Source: an uncultured Pelagibacteraceae bacterium (GTDB lineage: Bacteria; Pseudomonadota; Alphaproteobacteria; Pelagibacterales; Pelagibacteraceae). Taken from it: a DNA stretch of 44,145 nt. The position numbers were made by a program, and so were the translations under genes. Positions 17,404 to 25,402 of the stretch are shown here, in pieces (position 1 is the first letter of the stretch; each line of letters starts with the position of its first letter). The notes under the pieces were generated by a model that was not told where the DNA came from, ran no database searches, and saw only the letters and a program-made list of their open reading frames with translations. The stretch spans positions 1 through 44,145 of the forward strand of contig CACGZX010000001.1 in NCBI GenBank assembly GCA_902577625.1. Direction: 5' to 3'.

Positions 17404-19782
17404 ATGGCAAGTTTAGTAGGATCGAGAGTTGAAAGAAAAGAAGACAAAAGATTTTTGACAGGTAAGGGTAGATACACTTCTGATATTAATATTGCTAACC
17501 AAACATATGCTATATTTATTAGATCGCCACACGCAAGAGCAAAAATAAAAAAAATTGATACCTCTAAAGCACTTAAATCTTCAGGAGTAGTAGAAATTTT
17601 AACAGGAGAGCATATAGCGCAAGATAAAATTGGAGGTTTGATCGCTGGATGGGCTATTAGAAGTGAAGACGGTTCAGAAATGAAATGTCCAGCAAACCCA
17701 CCATTAGCAAAAGATAGTGTAAATTTTGTTGGAGATCCTGTAGCTGTAGTTTTTGCTGAAACCTTAGATGAGGCTAGAGCAGCAGCTGATTTAGTAAAAG
17801 TTGATTACAAAGTTTTAAAGGCAGTTTCCAATTTAGGTGAAGCAATGAATAGCGAAGCTATACACGATGGTATAGATAAAAATCTTTGTTATGACTGGTT
17901 ACTTGGTGACAGACAAAAAGTTAAAGAAGCATTTGAGAAAGCAGATAGAATTATAAAACTAGACATTACTAATAATAGACTTATACCAAATGCAATGGAA
18001 CCTAGAGCTTGCGTAATAGACTACAATACAGCTTCAGAGGAAATAACTTGTTACACCACAAGTCAAAATCCACACTTATCAAGATTGATTATGTCAGCTT
18101 TTGGTGGTGTTGCTCCTGAAAACAAATTAAGAGTTGTTGCACCAGATGTGGGTGGAGGATTTGGATCAAAAATTAATCTTTATAATGAAGAAATAGTTTG
18201 TAGTTGGGCTTCAAAAAAAATAGAGAGACCTATTAAATGGGTAGCTGAAAGAACAGAGTCTTTTTTAACAGATACTCATGGAAGAGACCATATTACTCAT
18301 GCAGAATTAGCGGTCACTAACGATGGTAAATTTTTAGGATTTAAAAATGAAACAATTGCAAACCTTGGAGCATACGCAAGAGTATTCGGAACTGTAACTC
18401 CAACATATTTATTTGGGCCTTGTGCAACAGGTGTATATATAATGCCAGCCGCGTATTCTAATGTTAAAGCAGTTTATACAAATACTGCACCAGTAGATGC
18501 ATATAGAGGAGCAGGGAGACCAGAAGCTACTTACACAATTGAAAGAATTGTAGATAAAGCTGCAATGGAATTAGGTATGGATCCAATTGAAATAAGAATG
18601 AAAAATTTTCCTACAGAATTTCCATTTAAACAAACTTTAGTTCACCAAATAGATTCAGGTGATTATGTTGCAGGATTAAATAAAGCAAAAGAAATGGCAG
18701 ATTATGATGGTTTCGCTGCTAGAAAAAAAGAATCTGAGTCAAAAGGTAAACTTAGAGGTATAGGAGTTACTTCTTATTTTGAAGCATGTGGTATTGCACC
18801 GTCACCTGTAGTGATGATGTTAGGTTGCGGAGTAGGTTTATGGGAGTCTGCCGAAGTAAGATTTAATCCAACAGGACAAGTTACTGTTTATACTGGCTCT
18901 CATAGTCATGGACAAAGTCACCAAACTACATTTGCACAAATTGCTGCTGATGAATTGGGTGTTCCAATTGAAAATATTGATGTTGTTCATGGAGATACTG
19001 ACAAAGGCACATTTGGTATGGGAACATATGGTTCAAGATCTTTAACGGTCGGAGGAATAGCAATAGTTAATGCTTGCAAAAAAATAGTTAATAAAGGAAA
19101 AAGAATTGCTGCCAAAATGTTAGAGGCAAGTCCTGATGAAGTTGATTTTAAAAATGGAGAATTTGTTGTTGCAAAATCAAATAAAAAGAAAACAATTGGG
19201 GAAGTTGCTTTTGCAAGTTATCTTCCTGGAGTAAGAGACGAAGTTAAATCACCTTTACCAGAAGGAGATGAACCAGGTTTGATAGAATCTTCTTTTTTTG
19301 ATCCAGCTAATTTCTCTTTTCCAGCAGGATCACATATTTGTGAAGTTGAAATAGACCCTGAAACAGGTCATGTAAAACTTGATAAATACACAGCAGTTGA
19401 TGATTTTGGAACTATAGTGAACCCATTAATTGTTGAAGGACAAGTTCATGGTGGATTGGCTCAAGGAATTGGTCAAGCTTTATATGAGAATGCTCAATAT
19501 GATGATTCTGGTCAATTAATTACTGCTTCTTATATGGATTATACAATGCCAAGAGCAGATGATCTTCCTGACTTTAATTTAGGATTTACTTGCACAAAGG
19601 CTACTACCAATCCATTGGGAGTTAAAGGATGTGGAGAAGCGGGAACTATAGCTGCAACACCAACAGTAATGAATGCAGTTATAAATGCACTTGGTGGAAA
19701 AGAAATTTCTTTACCAGCAACAGCAGAAAAAGTTTGGAAAGCATGTAAAGAAATGAAAAAATCTAATGCTAAGGCGGCTTAA
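17404..19782 (+). CDS. coxL: CO dehydrogenase-type molybdenum hydroxylase, large subunit, form II
   Basis: Catalytic molybdenum subunit of the xanthine oxidase family, 792 residues. It binds a molybdopterin cytosine dinucleotide cofactor. The active-site loop reads AYRGAGR (residues 366-372), the form II signature, not the AYxCSFR loop with the catalytic Cys of proven (form I) CO dehydrogenase. The base catalyst Glu745 in KGCGEAGTIA and the cofactor stretches GGGFGSK, GSHSHGQSHQTTFAQI and GTYGSRS are intact. Family knowledge: form II proteins have little or no proven CO activity and may oxidise another substrate. No signal peptide, so cytoplasmic. coxM follows after eight bases. Confidence 0.95.
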   Translation: MASLVGSRVERKEDKRFLTGKGRYTSDINIANQTYAIFIRSPHARAKIKKIDTSKALKSSGVVEILTGEHIAQDKIGGLIAGWAIRSEDGSEMKCPANPPLAKDSVNFVGDPVAVVFAETLDEARAAADLVKVDYKVLKAVSNLGEAMNSEAIHDGIDKNLCYDWLLGDRQKVKEAFEKADRIIKLDITNNRLIPNAMEPRACVIDYNTASEEITCYTTSQNPHLSRLIMSAFGGVAPENKLRVVAPDVGGGFGSKINLYNEEIVCSWASKKIERPIKWVAERTESFLTDTHGRDHITHAELAVTNDGKFLGFKNETIANLGAYARVFGTVTPTYLFGPCATGVYIMPAAYSNVKAVYTNTAPVDAYRGAGRPEATYTIERIVDKAAMELGMDPIEIRMKNFPTEFPFKQTLVHQIDSGDYVAGLNKAKEMADYDGFAARKKESESKGKLRGIGVTSYFEACGIAPSPVVMMLGCGVGLWESAEVRFNPTGQVTVYTGSHSHGQSHQTTFAQIAADELGVPIENIDVVHGDTDKGTFGMGTYGSRSLTVGGIAIVNACKKIVNKGKRIAAKMLEASPDEVDFKNGEFVVAKSNKKKTIGEVAFASYLPGVRDEVKSPLPEGDEPGLIESSFFDPANFSFPAGSHICEVEIDPETGHVKLDKYTAVDDFGTIVNPLIVEGQVHGGLAQGIGQALYENAQYDDSGQLITASYMDYTMPRADDLPDFNLGFTCTKATTNPLGVKGCGEAGTIAATPTVMNAVINALGGKEISLPATAEKVWKACKEMKKSNAKAA

Positions 19783-19790
19783 AGGAATCT

Positions 19791-20576
19791 ATGAAAACAT
19801 TTAATTATCATTCCGCAAAAGATGTAAAAGAAGCATCAAAGTTAGCATCTTCTAATTCAGCTTTTTTAGCAGGAGGGATGACAACTATACCTTCAATGAA
19901 ATTAGGCTTAGCTTCTTATAAAGATATTATAGATATTAAAAGAATAAAAAAATTATCAGGAATTAAAGTATCTGGAAAAAAAGTTACAATAGGAGCAACA
20001 ACAAAGCATTCTGAAGTAGCAAGTTCAAAAGATGTTAAAAAAGCAATTCCTTCACTAGCAGCTCTTGCAGAAGGTATTGGTGATCCACAAGTAAGAAATA
20101 GAGGTACAATTGGTGGTTCAATAGCAAACAATGATCCTGCTGCAGATTATCCTTCAGCATGTATTGCTTTAAATGCAACCATACATACTAATAACCGTTC
20201 AATTGTTGCAGAAAAATTTTTTACAGGGATGTTTGAAACTTGTCTTAAGAGCAATGAGGTTATAGAGGCAATTGAATTTTCAATACCAGAAAAATCGAGT
20301 TATCAAAAATTACCAAATCCAGCTTCGCGATATGCTATAATAGGCGTTTATGTTGCAAAACATAAAACAGGAATAAACGTTGGAGTAACTGGAGCTAAGT
20401 CATGTGTATATAATGATAAAGATTTAGCAGGGGCATTAACTAAGAATTTTTCTTCATCAGCCATAGATAATGTTAAAATATCTTCATCAGGAATGAACTC
20501 TGATATACATGCCTCTTCAGATTACAGAGCAAATATGGTGAAAGCTTTTGCTAAAAAAGCTGTTGATGCTTGCTAA
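19791..20576 (+). CDS. coxM: CO dehydrogenase-type molybdenum hydroxylase, FAD subunit
   Basis: Flavoprotein subunit of 261 residues that takes electrons from the Fe-S subunit. The two FAD-binding motifs are AGGMTTIPSMKLG (about residue 28) and GTIGGSIANNDPAADYP (about residue 104). The C-terminal FAD-binding domain is shorter than in form I CoxM (about 288). A ribosome site (AAAGGAA) precedes the ATG. It completes the S-L-M operon, and an XdhC gene follows after 30 bases. Confidence 0.93.
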   Translation: MKTFNYHSAKDVKEASKLASSNSAFLAGGMTTIPSMKLGLASYKDIIDIKRIKKLSGIKVSGKKVTIGATTKHSEVASSKDVKKAIPSLAALAEGIGDPQVRNRGTIGGSIANNDPAADYPSACIALNATIHTNNRSIVAEKFFTGMFETCLKSNEVIEAIEFSIPEKSSYQKLPNPASRYAIIGVYVAKHKTGINVGVTGAKSCVYNDKDLAGALTKNFSSSAIDNVKISSSGMNSDIHASSDYRANMVKAFAKKAVDAC

Positions 20577-20606
20577 ATATTTCTTTCAGTAATACCTTTA
20601 CATCTA

Positions 20607-20936
20607 ATGAAAAATTCATTTGATGAAAAAATATTAGAAGAAGCAAATGATTGGTTAAATGCTAACCAAAAAGTTGTTCTTGCTACAGTAATTCAAACCT
20701 GGGGTTCATCACCTAGGCAAGTCGGAAGCAGAATGATTGTTAATGAAACTGGAGATTTTTCAGGCTCTGTTTCTGGTGGATGTGTAGAGTCCGCAGTAGT
20801 AAGAGAATGCATTGGTTTAATTAAAGACAATAAACCATGTAAAAAAATTGAATTTAAAGTTTCTAATGAAAGTGCTTGGGAGGTGGGACTTGCATGTGGT
20901 GGTGAAATAGCAGTTTATTTGGAGCAGATAAATTAA
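20607..20936 (+). CDS. XdhC/CoxI-family N-terminal domain protein (molybdenum hydroxylase maturation)
   Basis: A 109-residue protein equal to only the N-terminal half of XdhC/CoxI. It contains VVLATVIQTWGSSPRQVGSRM, SVSGGCVESAV and GLACGGE, all family hallmarks. Family members hold the sulfurated molybdenum cofactor and insert it into xanthine-oxidase-type enzymes. The usual C-terminal Rossmann domain is encoded separately at 21076, after a 44-residue membrane peptide gene. Its position immediately after coxSLM indicates that CoxL is its client. The split could be ancestral, since two-gene arrangements occur in cox clusters. Confidence 0.9.
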   Translation: MKNSFDEKILEEANDWLNANQKVVLATVIQTWGSSPRQVGSRMIVNETGDFSGSVSGGCVESAVVRECIGLIKDNKPCKKIEFKVSNESAWEVGLACGGEIAVYLEQIN

Positions 20937-20940
20937 ATTT

Positions 20941-21075
20941 ATGATTGAGATGCATAAAAAATATATAGACTGGTGGAAAAAAAATCTTAACCTTTCCGAT
21001 TATGTGGTACTTTGGATAACGTTTATTAAAGGCTTAATCATTGGACTTTTAATCTACCATTTTTTTATTATTTAA
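20941..21075 (+). CDS. 44-residue single-pass membrane peptide between the two XdhC genes
   Basis: An ATG at 20941 opens 44 codons ending in TAA at 21073-21075, with the next gene's ATG at 21076. The peptide starts MIEMHKKYIDWWKKNLNLSD, a basic/aromatic amphipathic stretch, followed by a hydrophobic helix (about residues 21-44, LWITFIKGLIIGLLIYHFFI). This predicts a single transmembrane segment with the N-terminus in the cytoplasm. The exact fit (four bases after one gene, zero before the next) argues that it is translated as part of the operon. I recognise no family. It could tether the XdhC proteins or CoxSLM to the membrane (inference). Confidence 0.65.
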   Translation: MIEMHKKYIDWWKKNLNLSDYVVLWITFIKGLIIGLLIYHFFII

Positions 21076-21756
21076 ATGAAACACTCCCAACTTAAGGAAA
21101 TAATCAAAAAAAAGGCTTCAAAGATAGAATTTGCAATTGTAACTAATCTTGAAAATGGTTTGAGTGAAATATATGAACCTGGAAAATCATTAAGTAAAGA
21201 ATTTGTAATTCATAAAGAGCAAATTGACAATTTTTTTAAATTAAAAAAAAATGGAGTAATAGAAAATACTGAAATTTTTATTGAAACATATATTAGACCT
21301 ATAAAAGTTATTATTGTAGGTGCAGTTCATATAGCTCAATATCTGGTAGATTTTGCAAAAAGCTTGAACTTTGAAATTTCCATTATAGATCCTCGTGGCT
21401 ATTTTGCATCGGAACAAAGATTTCCTGATATGAAAATTATCAATAAATGGCCACATGAAGCTTTTAAAGAAATAGAAACAAATGAAAACTCTGCACTAAT
21501 TGCGTTAACTCACGATCCCAAAATAGACGATCCAGCATTACAACATGCTCTTATTAAAAAATTTTATTATATAGGTGCATTAGGTAGTAAGAAAACTCAT
21601 GAAAATAGATGTCAAAGATTAAAAGACGCAGGATTTAATAACAACCAAATTAATTCAATACACGGTCCAATTGGTATCAAACTAGGAGGAAGATCGGCCC
21701 CAGAGATAGCACTATCTATTATTGCTCAATTAATATCAGAAACTTATAAAAAATAA
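21076..21756 (+). CDS. XdhC/CoxI-family Rossmann-domain protein
   Basis: The 226-residue product corresponds to the C-terminal half of XdhC. A weakly conserved N-terminal segment (1-75) is followed by a Rossmann domain: KVIIVGAVHIAQYLVDFAK (nucleotide-binding loop), DPRGYFASEQRFP, ALIALTHDPKIDDPAL, and YIGALGSKKTHENRCQRL, ending in HGPIGIKLGGRSAPEIALSI. These are standard for XdhC_C. It presumably works with the 20607 product in maturing CoxL. yjbQ starts directly after its stop. Confidence 0.9.
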   Translation: MKHSQLKEIIKKKASKIEFAIVTNLENGLSEIYEPGKSLSKEFVIHKEQIDNFFKLKKNGVIENTEIFIETYIRPIKVIIVGAVHIAQYLVDFAKSLNFEISIIDPRGYFASEQRFPDMKIINKWPHEAFKEIETNENSALIALTHDPKIDDPALQHALIKKFYYIGALGSKKTHENRCQRLKDAGFNNNQINSIHGPIGIKLGGRSAPEIALSIIAQLISETYKK

Positions 21757-22176
21757 ATGCAACAAGTATTTGAAGAAATAAAAATTAATACCGAAGGGCA
21801 AGGCTTTTATAATTTTACTGAAAATACTTTAGATTGGATTGATAAACAAAAAATTAAAAATGGTATTTTAAATATTAATATATTACACACTAGCGCTTCA
21901 TTAGTTATTCAGGAAAATGCAGATCCAGATGTATTATATGACCTTAAAAATTTTTTTCATAAACTAGTACCAATGGATCAAAAATTATACAAACATACCA
22001 CTGAAGGAAAAGATGATATGCCAGCCCATATAAAATCTGCACTTACTAATAATCAATTAACTTTAAGTTTAAAAAATAAAAAATTAATTCTTGGAACTTG
22101 GCAAGGTCTTTATTTGTTTGAACATAGGCTTGAAAATCAAACAAGAATTTTATCCCATCATTTAATTGGAGATTAA
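21757..22176 (+). CDS. yjbQ: YjbQ family (UPF0047) protein
   Basis: A 139-residue single-domain protein with the UPF0047 hallmarks LHTSASLVIQENADPDVLYDL, HTTEGKDDMPAHIKSAL and the C-terminal GTWQGLYLFEHR. Some members show weak thiamine-phosphate synthase activity, but the cellular role is unsettled. It abuts the XdhC gene with no gap and is followed by a cofactor nucleotidyltransferase three bases later, so it is embedded in the molybdenum enzyme operon; that association may be incidental. Confidence 0.92.
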   Translation: MQQVFEEIKINTEGQGFYNFTENTLDWIDKQKIKNGILNINILHTSASLVIQENADPDVLYDLKNFFHKLVPMDQKLYKHTTEGKDDMPAHIKSALTNNQLTLSLKNKKLILGTWQGLYLFEHRLENQTRILSHHLIGD

Positions 22177-22179
22177 AAA

Positions 22180-22752
22180 ATGATTAAAGCTATTCTGTTA
22201 GCTGCAGGACAATCTAAAAGGCTTGTGAGTGAAAATAAATTAATTAAAAAGTTTAAAAATAAAGCTTTAATTAATCATTCACTACAAGCATTATTTAAGA
22301 GTAAAGTAGATAAAATTGTCATTGTTCTTGGTTATCAAAATAATGAAGTAAGAAAAGTGATCAAGAAGAATAAAAAAAATATTTTTGTATTAAACAAAAA
22401 ATTTAGATTAGGAATGTCATCTTCAATTAATGCAGGTTTAAAAAAAATTTCAAAAAAAGACAAAGGGTTTATAATTGTTCAGTCTGATATGCCATTTATA
22501 AAGACTTCAGATATTAATAAAATCTATAATTCAATATCTAAAAAAAGATATTTAGTTCACGCATTAAAATTTAAAAATAAAATTGGTAATCCAATAGGTT
22601 TTGATAGCTCGGTATTAACAAAATTTAAAAGAATGAAAGGCGATTTTGGTGCTAAGTTTATGGTTAAAAGATTAAAAAATAATACTAATTTTATAAAAGT
22701 TATAAGTAAAAGAGTTTTTAAAGATTTAGATTTAAGAAAAGATTTTAATTAG
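22180..22752 (+). CDS. mocA: MocA/MobA-type molybdenum cofactor nucleotidyltransferase
   Basis: A 190-residue NTP-transferase-like protein that attaches a nucleotide to the molybdenum cofactor. The N-terminal MIKAILLAAGQSKRL is the signature; VIVLGYQNNEV, GMSSSINAGL and QSDMPFI follow, and NPIGFDSS lies in the C-terminal half. The neighbourhood (CoxL, XdhC) favours a CTP-using MocA making the cytosine dinucleotide form; MocA and MobA cannot be separated reliably by eye. Its stop overlaps the convergent moaE stop by eight bases. Confidence 0.87.
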   Translation: MIKAILLAAGQSKRLVSENKLIKKFKNKALINHSLQALFKSKVDKIVIVLGYQNNEVRKVIKKNKKNIFVLNKKFRLGMSSSINAGLKKISKKDKGFIIVQSDMPFIKTSDINKIYNSISKKRYLVHALKFKNKIGNPIGFDSSVLTKFKRMKGDFGAKFMVKRLKNNTNFIKVISKRVFKDLDLRKDFN

Positions 22753-23191
22753 CTTGGATAGGATTTCCTTTTAACCATTCACTTTCTTCATTTTCATAAT
22801 GTTCTTTTTTCCAAATTGGAGATCTTTTCTTAATTTCTTCAATTATGTATCTAGAAAGAATATATGTCTCTGCTCTATGAGGGCAAGCAACTGCAATAAT
22901 AATGCTTATTTCTCCTAATCCCAAATATCCTTTTACATGTTCTATATAAACTGCTTTATCTTTAATTTTTAATTTTTGGTCAACATCATTATAAATTTCC
23001 TCAAAACTTTTAATCACCATTTCATTATGACTATCGTAAGTAATTCCTGTTACTTTTTTATTATCATTATTTTCTCTAACAGTTCCTTTAAAAATCAATG
23101 AAGCTCCAAATTTAGATGAAGATATAAAATCTTCAGCTTTATTAACTTCTATTTTTTCTTTTTTAATATCTATTATTTTTGCATGAAGCAT
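22745..23191 (-). CDS. moaE: Molybdopterin synthase large subunit MoaE
   Basis: Catalytic subunit of MPT synthase, which adds the dithiolene sulfurs to precursor Z. The 148-residue product has FKGTVRENNDNKKVTGITYD, EHVKGYLGLGE, ACPHRAETY and the lysine-rich active-site end IEEIKKRSPIWKKEHYE. It shares one base with moaD upstream, giving the order moaC-moaD-moaE on the minus strand. Confidence 0.94.
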   Translation of the reverse strand: MLHAKIIDIKKEKIEVNKAEDFISSSKFGASLIFKGTVRENNDNKKVTGITYDSHNEMVIKSFEEIYNDVDQKLKIKDKAVYIEHVKGYLGLGEISIIIAVACPHRAETYILSRYIIEEIKKRSPIWKKEHYENEESEWLKGNPIQAN

Positions 23192-23460
23192 TAACCACCT
23201 CCAATAGGAGGAATAATTCCAATTTTTTGATCTTTTGTAATTTTATAATTTTCTGAAACAATATTATTATCTTCTGAACAAAAAGCTGAGGTTTCAATTA
23301 TTTTTTTATAATTTTCATTTCCTTTAAACTTTTCATCAACATAATTAATAATTTTTTTTTTTAAATCTTTAATGGAAGTCTTTTTTTCAATATTAAATTC
23401 TAAAAAATCTTTATCACTTAAATCTCTACTTGCTCCAAATAGCTCAAGTTTAACTTTCAT
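23191..23460 (-). CDS. moaD: Molybdopterin synthase sulfur carrier MoaD
   Basis: Ubiquitin-like sulfur carrier of 89 residues. The C-terminus ends IIPPIGGG, providing the Gly-Gly tail that carries the thiocarboxylate. The N-terminal VKLELFGASRDLSD and the FCSEDNNIV segment are typical. It is located two bases downstream of moaC and overlaps moaE by one base; the three are certainly co-transcribed. Confidence 0.92.
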   Translation of the reverse strand: MKVKLELFGASRDLSDKDFLEFNIEKKTSIKDLKKKIINYVDEKFKGNENYKKIIETSAFCSEDNNIVSENYKITKDQKIGIIPPIGGG

Positions 23461-23462
23461 AA

Positions 23463-24008
23463 TTAAAAAATATTTTCTAAAAATTTAGGAAGTCCATCTG
23501 GATTTGTCCACAATCCACTCTTCCCACCTTCCTTAATTAATAATTTAACATTATCAATTTTTAGATGTGGATTTACAATTTTACTTAGGTCGTAAATTGT
23601 AATCAGTGCAGCATTAACTCCCATAATTGCTTCCATCTCAACACCTGTTTTTGCAACTGCTGAAACAACACAAAATACTTCTAAAGAATAATCTTCTTCG
23701 TGCGTAATAATTTTAGTTGCAGTGTGATCTATTGGAAGAGGATGACATAATGGAATTAATTCACTTGTTTTTTTCACACCCAATACAGCCGAAACTTCTG
23801 CTAGAGTTATAGGATCTCCCTTGGGCATTTCTTTATTCTTGATCATGTTAAAAACTTCTTTCCCTACATAAATTTTCCCTGATGCAAGAGCTCTTCTAAA
23901 TGTTTCTTTTTTTGAGGAAACATCAACCATATTAAATGAATTTTTTTTAAAAATTTCTTTAGCCCAATCCTCTAAAGTTTTTTGATTAACTATTTTTAAT
24001 TTTGTCAT
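23463..24008 (-). CDS. moaC: Cyclic pyranopterin monophosphate synthase MoaC
   Basis: Acts after MoaA to form precursor Z (cPMP) in molybdenum cofactor synthesis. Visible blocks are RRALASGKIYVG, the active-site TSELIPLCHPLPIDHTATK and GVEMEAIMGVNAALITIYDL. At 181 residues it is slightly longer than the usual 160, with an N-terminal extension that includes VNQKTLEDWAKEIFKKN. moaA lies 4 kb away on the opposite strand. The 213 bases upstream (24009-24221) are AT-rich and shared with a divergent regulator gene; I see no conserved motif there. Confidence 0.94.
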   Translation of the reverse strand: MTKLKIVNQKTLEDWAKEIFKKNSFNMVDVSSKKETFRRALASGKIYVGKEVFNMIKNKEMPKGDPITLAEVSAVLGVKKTSELIPLCHPLPIDHTATKIITHEEDYSLEVFCVVSAVAKTGVEMEAIMGVNAALITIYDLSKIVNPHLKIDNVKLLIKEGGKSGLWTNPDGLPKFLENIF

Positions 24009-24221
24009 ATTAACATCTTACATTCTAACAACTTTTTTTAGATCCAAATTTTAAATTAAAAAATAAAAATTATAAACATAAGTGTAATATTTTATTCAAT
24101 TTAGATATACAACCTATAGTTTAATTTTTTTTTTAATTTATGAATTTCTCTTTGTTTTCTTGAATATTTAATCATTTATTTAAAGTAAAGATGATTATAT
24201 GGTTAATTAATACTTGTTTAA

Positions 24222-24689
24222 ATGAGCGGACATTTTGGCAAAGAAATTAAAAAAAACATAAATGATGTTAAAGGAAAAGTTAACAGCATGTGTGCTGAAT
24301 CTGACTTTTCCCAGTTTTCACAAAGATTGCTGGATTTAGCTACAAAAGGAAGAAATAAATCTAAAGTACTAAAATACTTTATGCATAGCACCGATACTTG
24401 GGTGATATTACTAAATGTAATGAAATCTCACTACGACAATAAAAAAATTTCTATAAGTGACTGCTTAAAAGGAACATATTTTACTAAAGAGAGTGGATTG
24501 TCATTTATAAAAAAAACTTCTGATGGAGAAAATACTTATTTTTCTATAGTTGATGATTTTATTGATAAAAGAAAAAAAGTAGTAAAAGTAAGTGATAAAG
24601 TAATTAATGAGTTTGAATATTATTGTAATAAAATCTCAATTTGCGTAGATGATCCTGTAAATAAAGACTCATGTCACAAGATAATTTAA
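24222..24689 (+). CDS. Probable winged-helix (MarR-like) regulator next to arsenite oxidase
   Basis: A 155-residue cytoplasmic protein with no signal or membrane segment. The central part (about residues 62-125) has a helix-turn-helix-like segment (ISISDCLKGTYFTKESGLSF) followed by a short beta-wing with Asp and basic residues (FIDKRKKVVKVSD) and a final helix, a layout seen in small MarR-like alphaproteobacterial regulators. Four cysteines are scattered (residues near 23, 81, 130 and 137), of possible interest for an arsenic-linked sensor. It is divergent from moaC, and the 26-bp repeats plus aioB follow it. The function is inferred from context and fold only. Confidence 0.5.
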   Translation: MSGHFGKEIKKNINDVKGKVNSMCAESDFSQFSQRLLDLATKGRNKSKVLKYFMHSTDTWVILLNVMKSHYDNKKISISDCLKGTYFTKESGLSFIKKTSDGENTYFSIVDDFIDKRKKVVKVSDKVINEFEYYCNKISICVDDPVNKDSCHKII

Positions 24690-24712
24690 CTTTAAATCAA
24701 AGGTTGTATAGT

Positions 24713-24790
24713 ATTTTACTATAAGTTTTTTCATTAAACTTTTAGTATAAGTTTTTTCATTAAACTTTTAGTATAAATTTTTTCATGAAT
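24713..24790 (+). repeat. Three 26-bp tandem repeats upstream of aioB
   Basis: Copies occupy 24713-24738, 24739-24764 and 24765-24790. Copies 1 and 2 differ at two positions; copy 3 differs from copy 2 at three. Each contains TTTTA(C/G)TATAA(G/A)TTTTTTCAT. The exact 26-base period, about 2.5 helical turns, and the location between the probable regulator and aioB suggest tandem operator sites or promoter elements. A degenerate fourth unit may follow near 24795-24810. Alternatively, simple replication slippage in AT-rich DNA. Confidence 0.8.
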
Positions 24791-24874
24791 AATATCTTTT
24801 ATAAGTCCTAGATAGAAAACTTTATTTTAGTAAGATCAATTTAATTTTTAGAAAATGTATTGGAGAAAACAATT

Positions 24875-25393
24875 ATGAAAAAGACTGGTAAAAGATGTCA
24901 AAGACTAGTTGATGAAGGAAGAAGATCTTTTTTAAGAGGATCAGCTGCATCAGTGGGGACTATAGCTGCCGCAACAATTTTACAAACAAAAAAAGTTGAA
25001 GCTTCAAATTTTCCTTCAAATAAATTAGCAAATGTAAAAGATTTAAAAACAAATGTTCCTTTAGATATAAATTATCCTGACGAAGACTCACCTGGTGTTT
25101 TATTGAAATTAGGATCAAAAGTTGAAGGTGGAGTAGGCCCTGATGGAGATATTGTAGCATATTCAGTTTTGTGTCCTCACAAAGGCTATCCATTGAATTA
25201 TAACGATGCAGACAAAGTTTTTAATTGTCCTGGTCATTATTCTGTTTTTGATGCAGAAAAAGGTGGTTTACAAGTTTGGGGTCAAGCTACTCAAAATTTA
25301 CCCCAATTTAAATTAAAAGTTTCTAGTGGAGGAGATATATTCGCTGAAGGAGTTGACGAGTTAATTTATGGTCGACTTAGTAATGTTCTATAG
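24875..25393 (+). CDS. aioB: Arsenite oxidase small Rieske subunit AioB
   Basis: Periplasmic Rieske [2Fe-2S] subunit, 172 residues. The ATG at 24875 is chosen over the in-frame TTG at 24860 because GGAG (24862-24865) lies about nine bases upstream as a ribosome site. A twin-arginine signal (GRRSFLRGSAASVG, then an alanine-rich segment ending KVEA) marks Tat export. The Rieske ligands are CPH (…CPHKGY) and CPGH; the two extra cysteines that form a disulfide in many Rieske proteins are replaced by Tyr and Gly, as known for some AioB. The C-terminal GVDELIYGRLSNVL is AioB-like. aioA follows nine bases later with a good ribosome site. Confidence 0.9.
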   Translation: MKKTGKRCQRLVDEGRRSFLRGSAASVGTIAAATILQTKKVEASNFPSNKLANVKDLKTNVPLDINYPDEDSPGVLLKLGSKVEGGVGPDGDIVAYSVLCPHKGYPLNYNDADKVFNCPGHYSVFDAEKGGLQVWGQATQNLPQFKLKVSSGGDIFAEGVDELIYGRLSNVL

Positions 25394-25402
25394 GAGGGAA
25401 AT

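Noticed and set aside
24101..24175. Minus-strand mini-ORF of about 24 Lys/Arg-rich codons between moaC and the regulator gene
   Set aside because: It runs through poly-A low-complexity DNA, has no ribosome site and no coding-like composition; chance ORFs of this length are common in AT-rich sequence.
24009..24221. Search of the moaC-regulator divergent region for a molybdenum cofactor riboswitch
   Set aside because: No long paired structure or conserved Moco RNA features could be seen; the region is plain AT-rich DNA.
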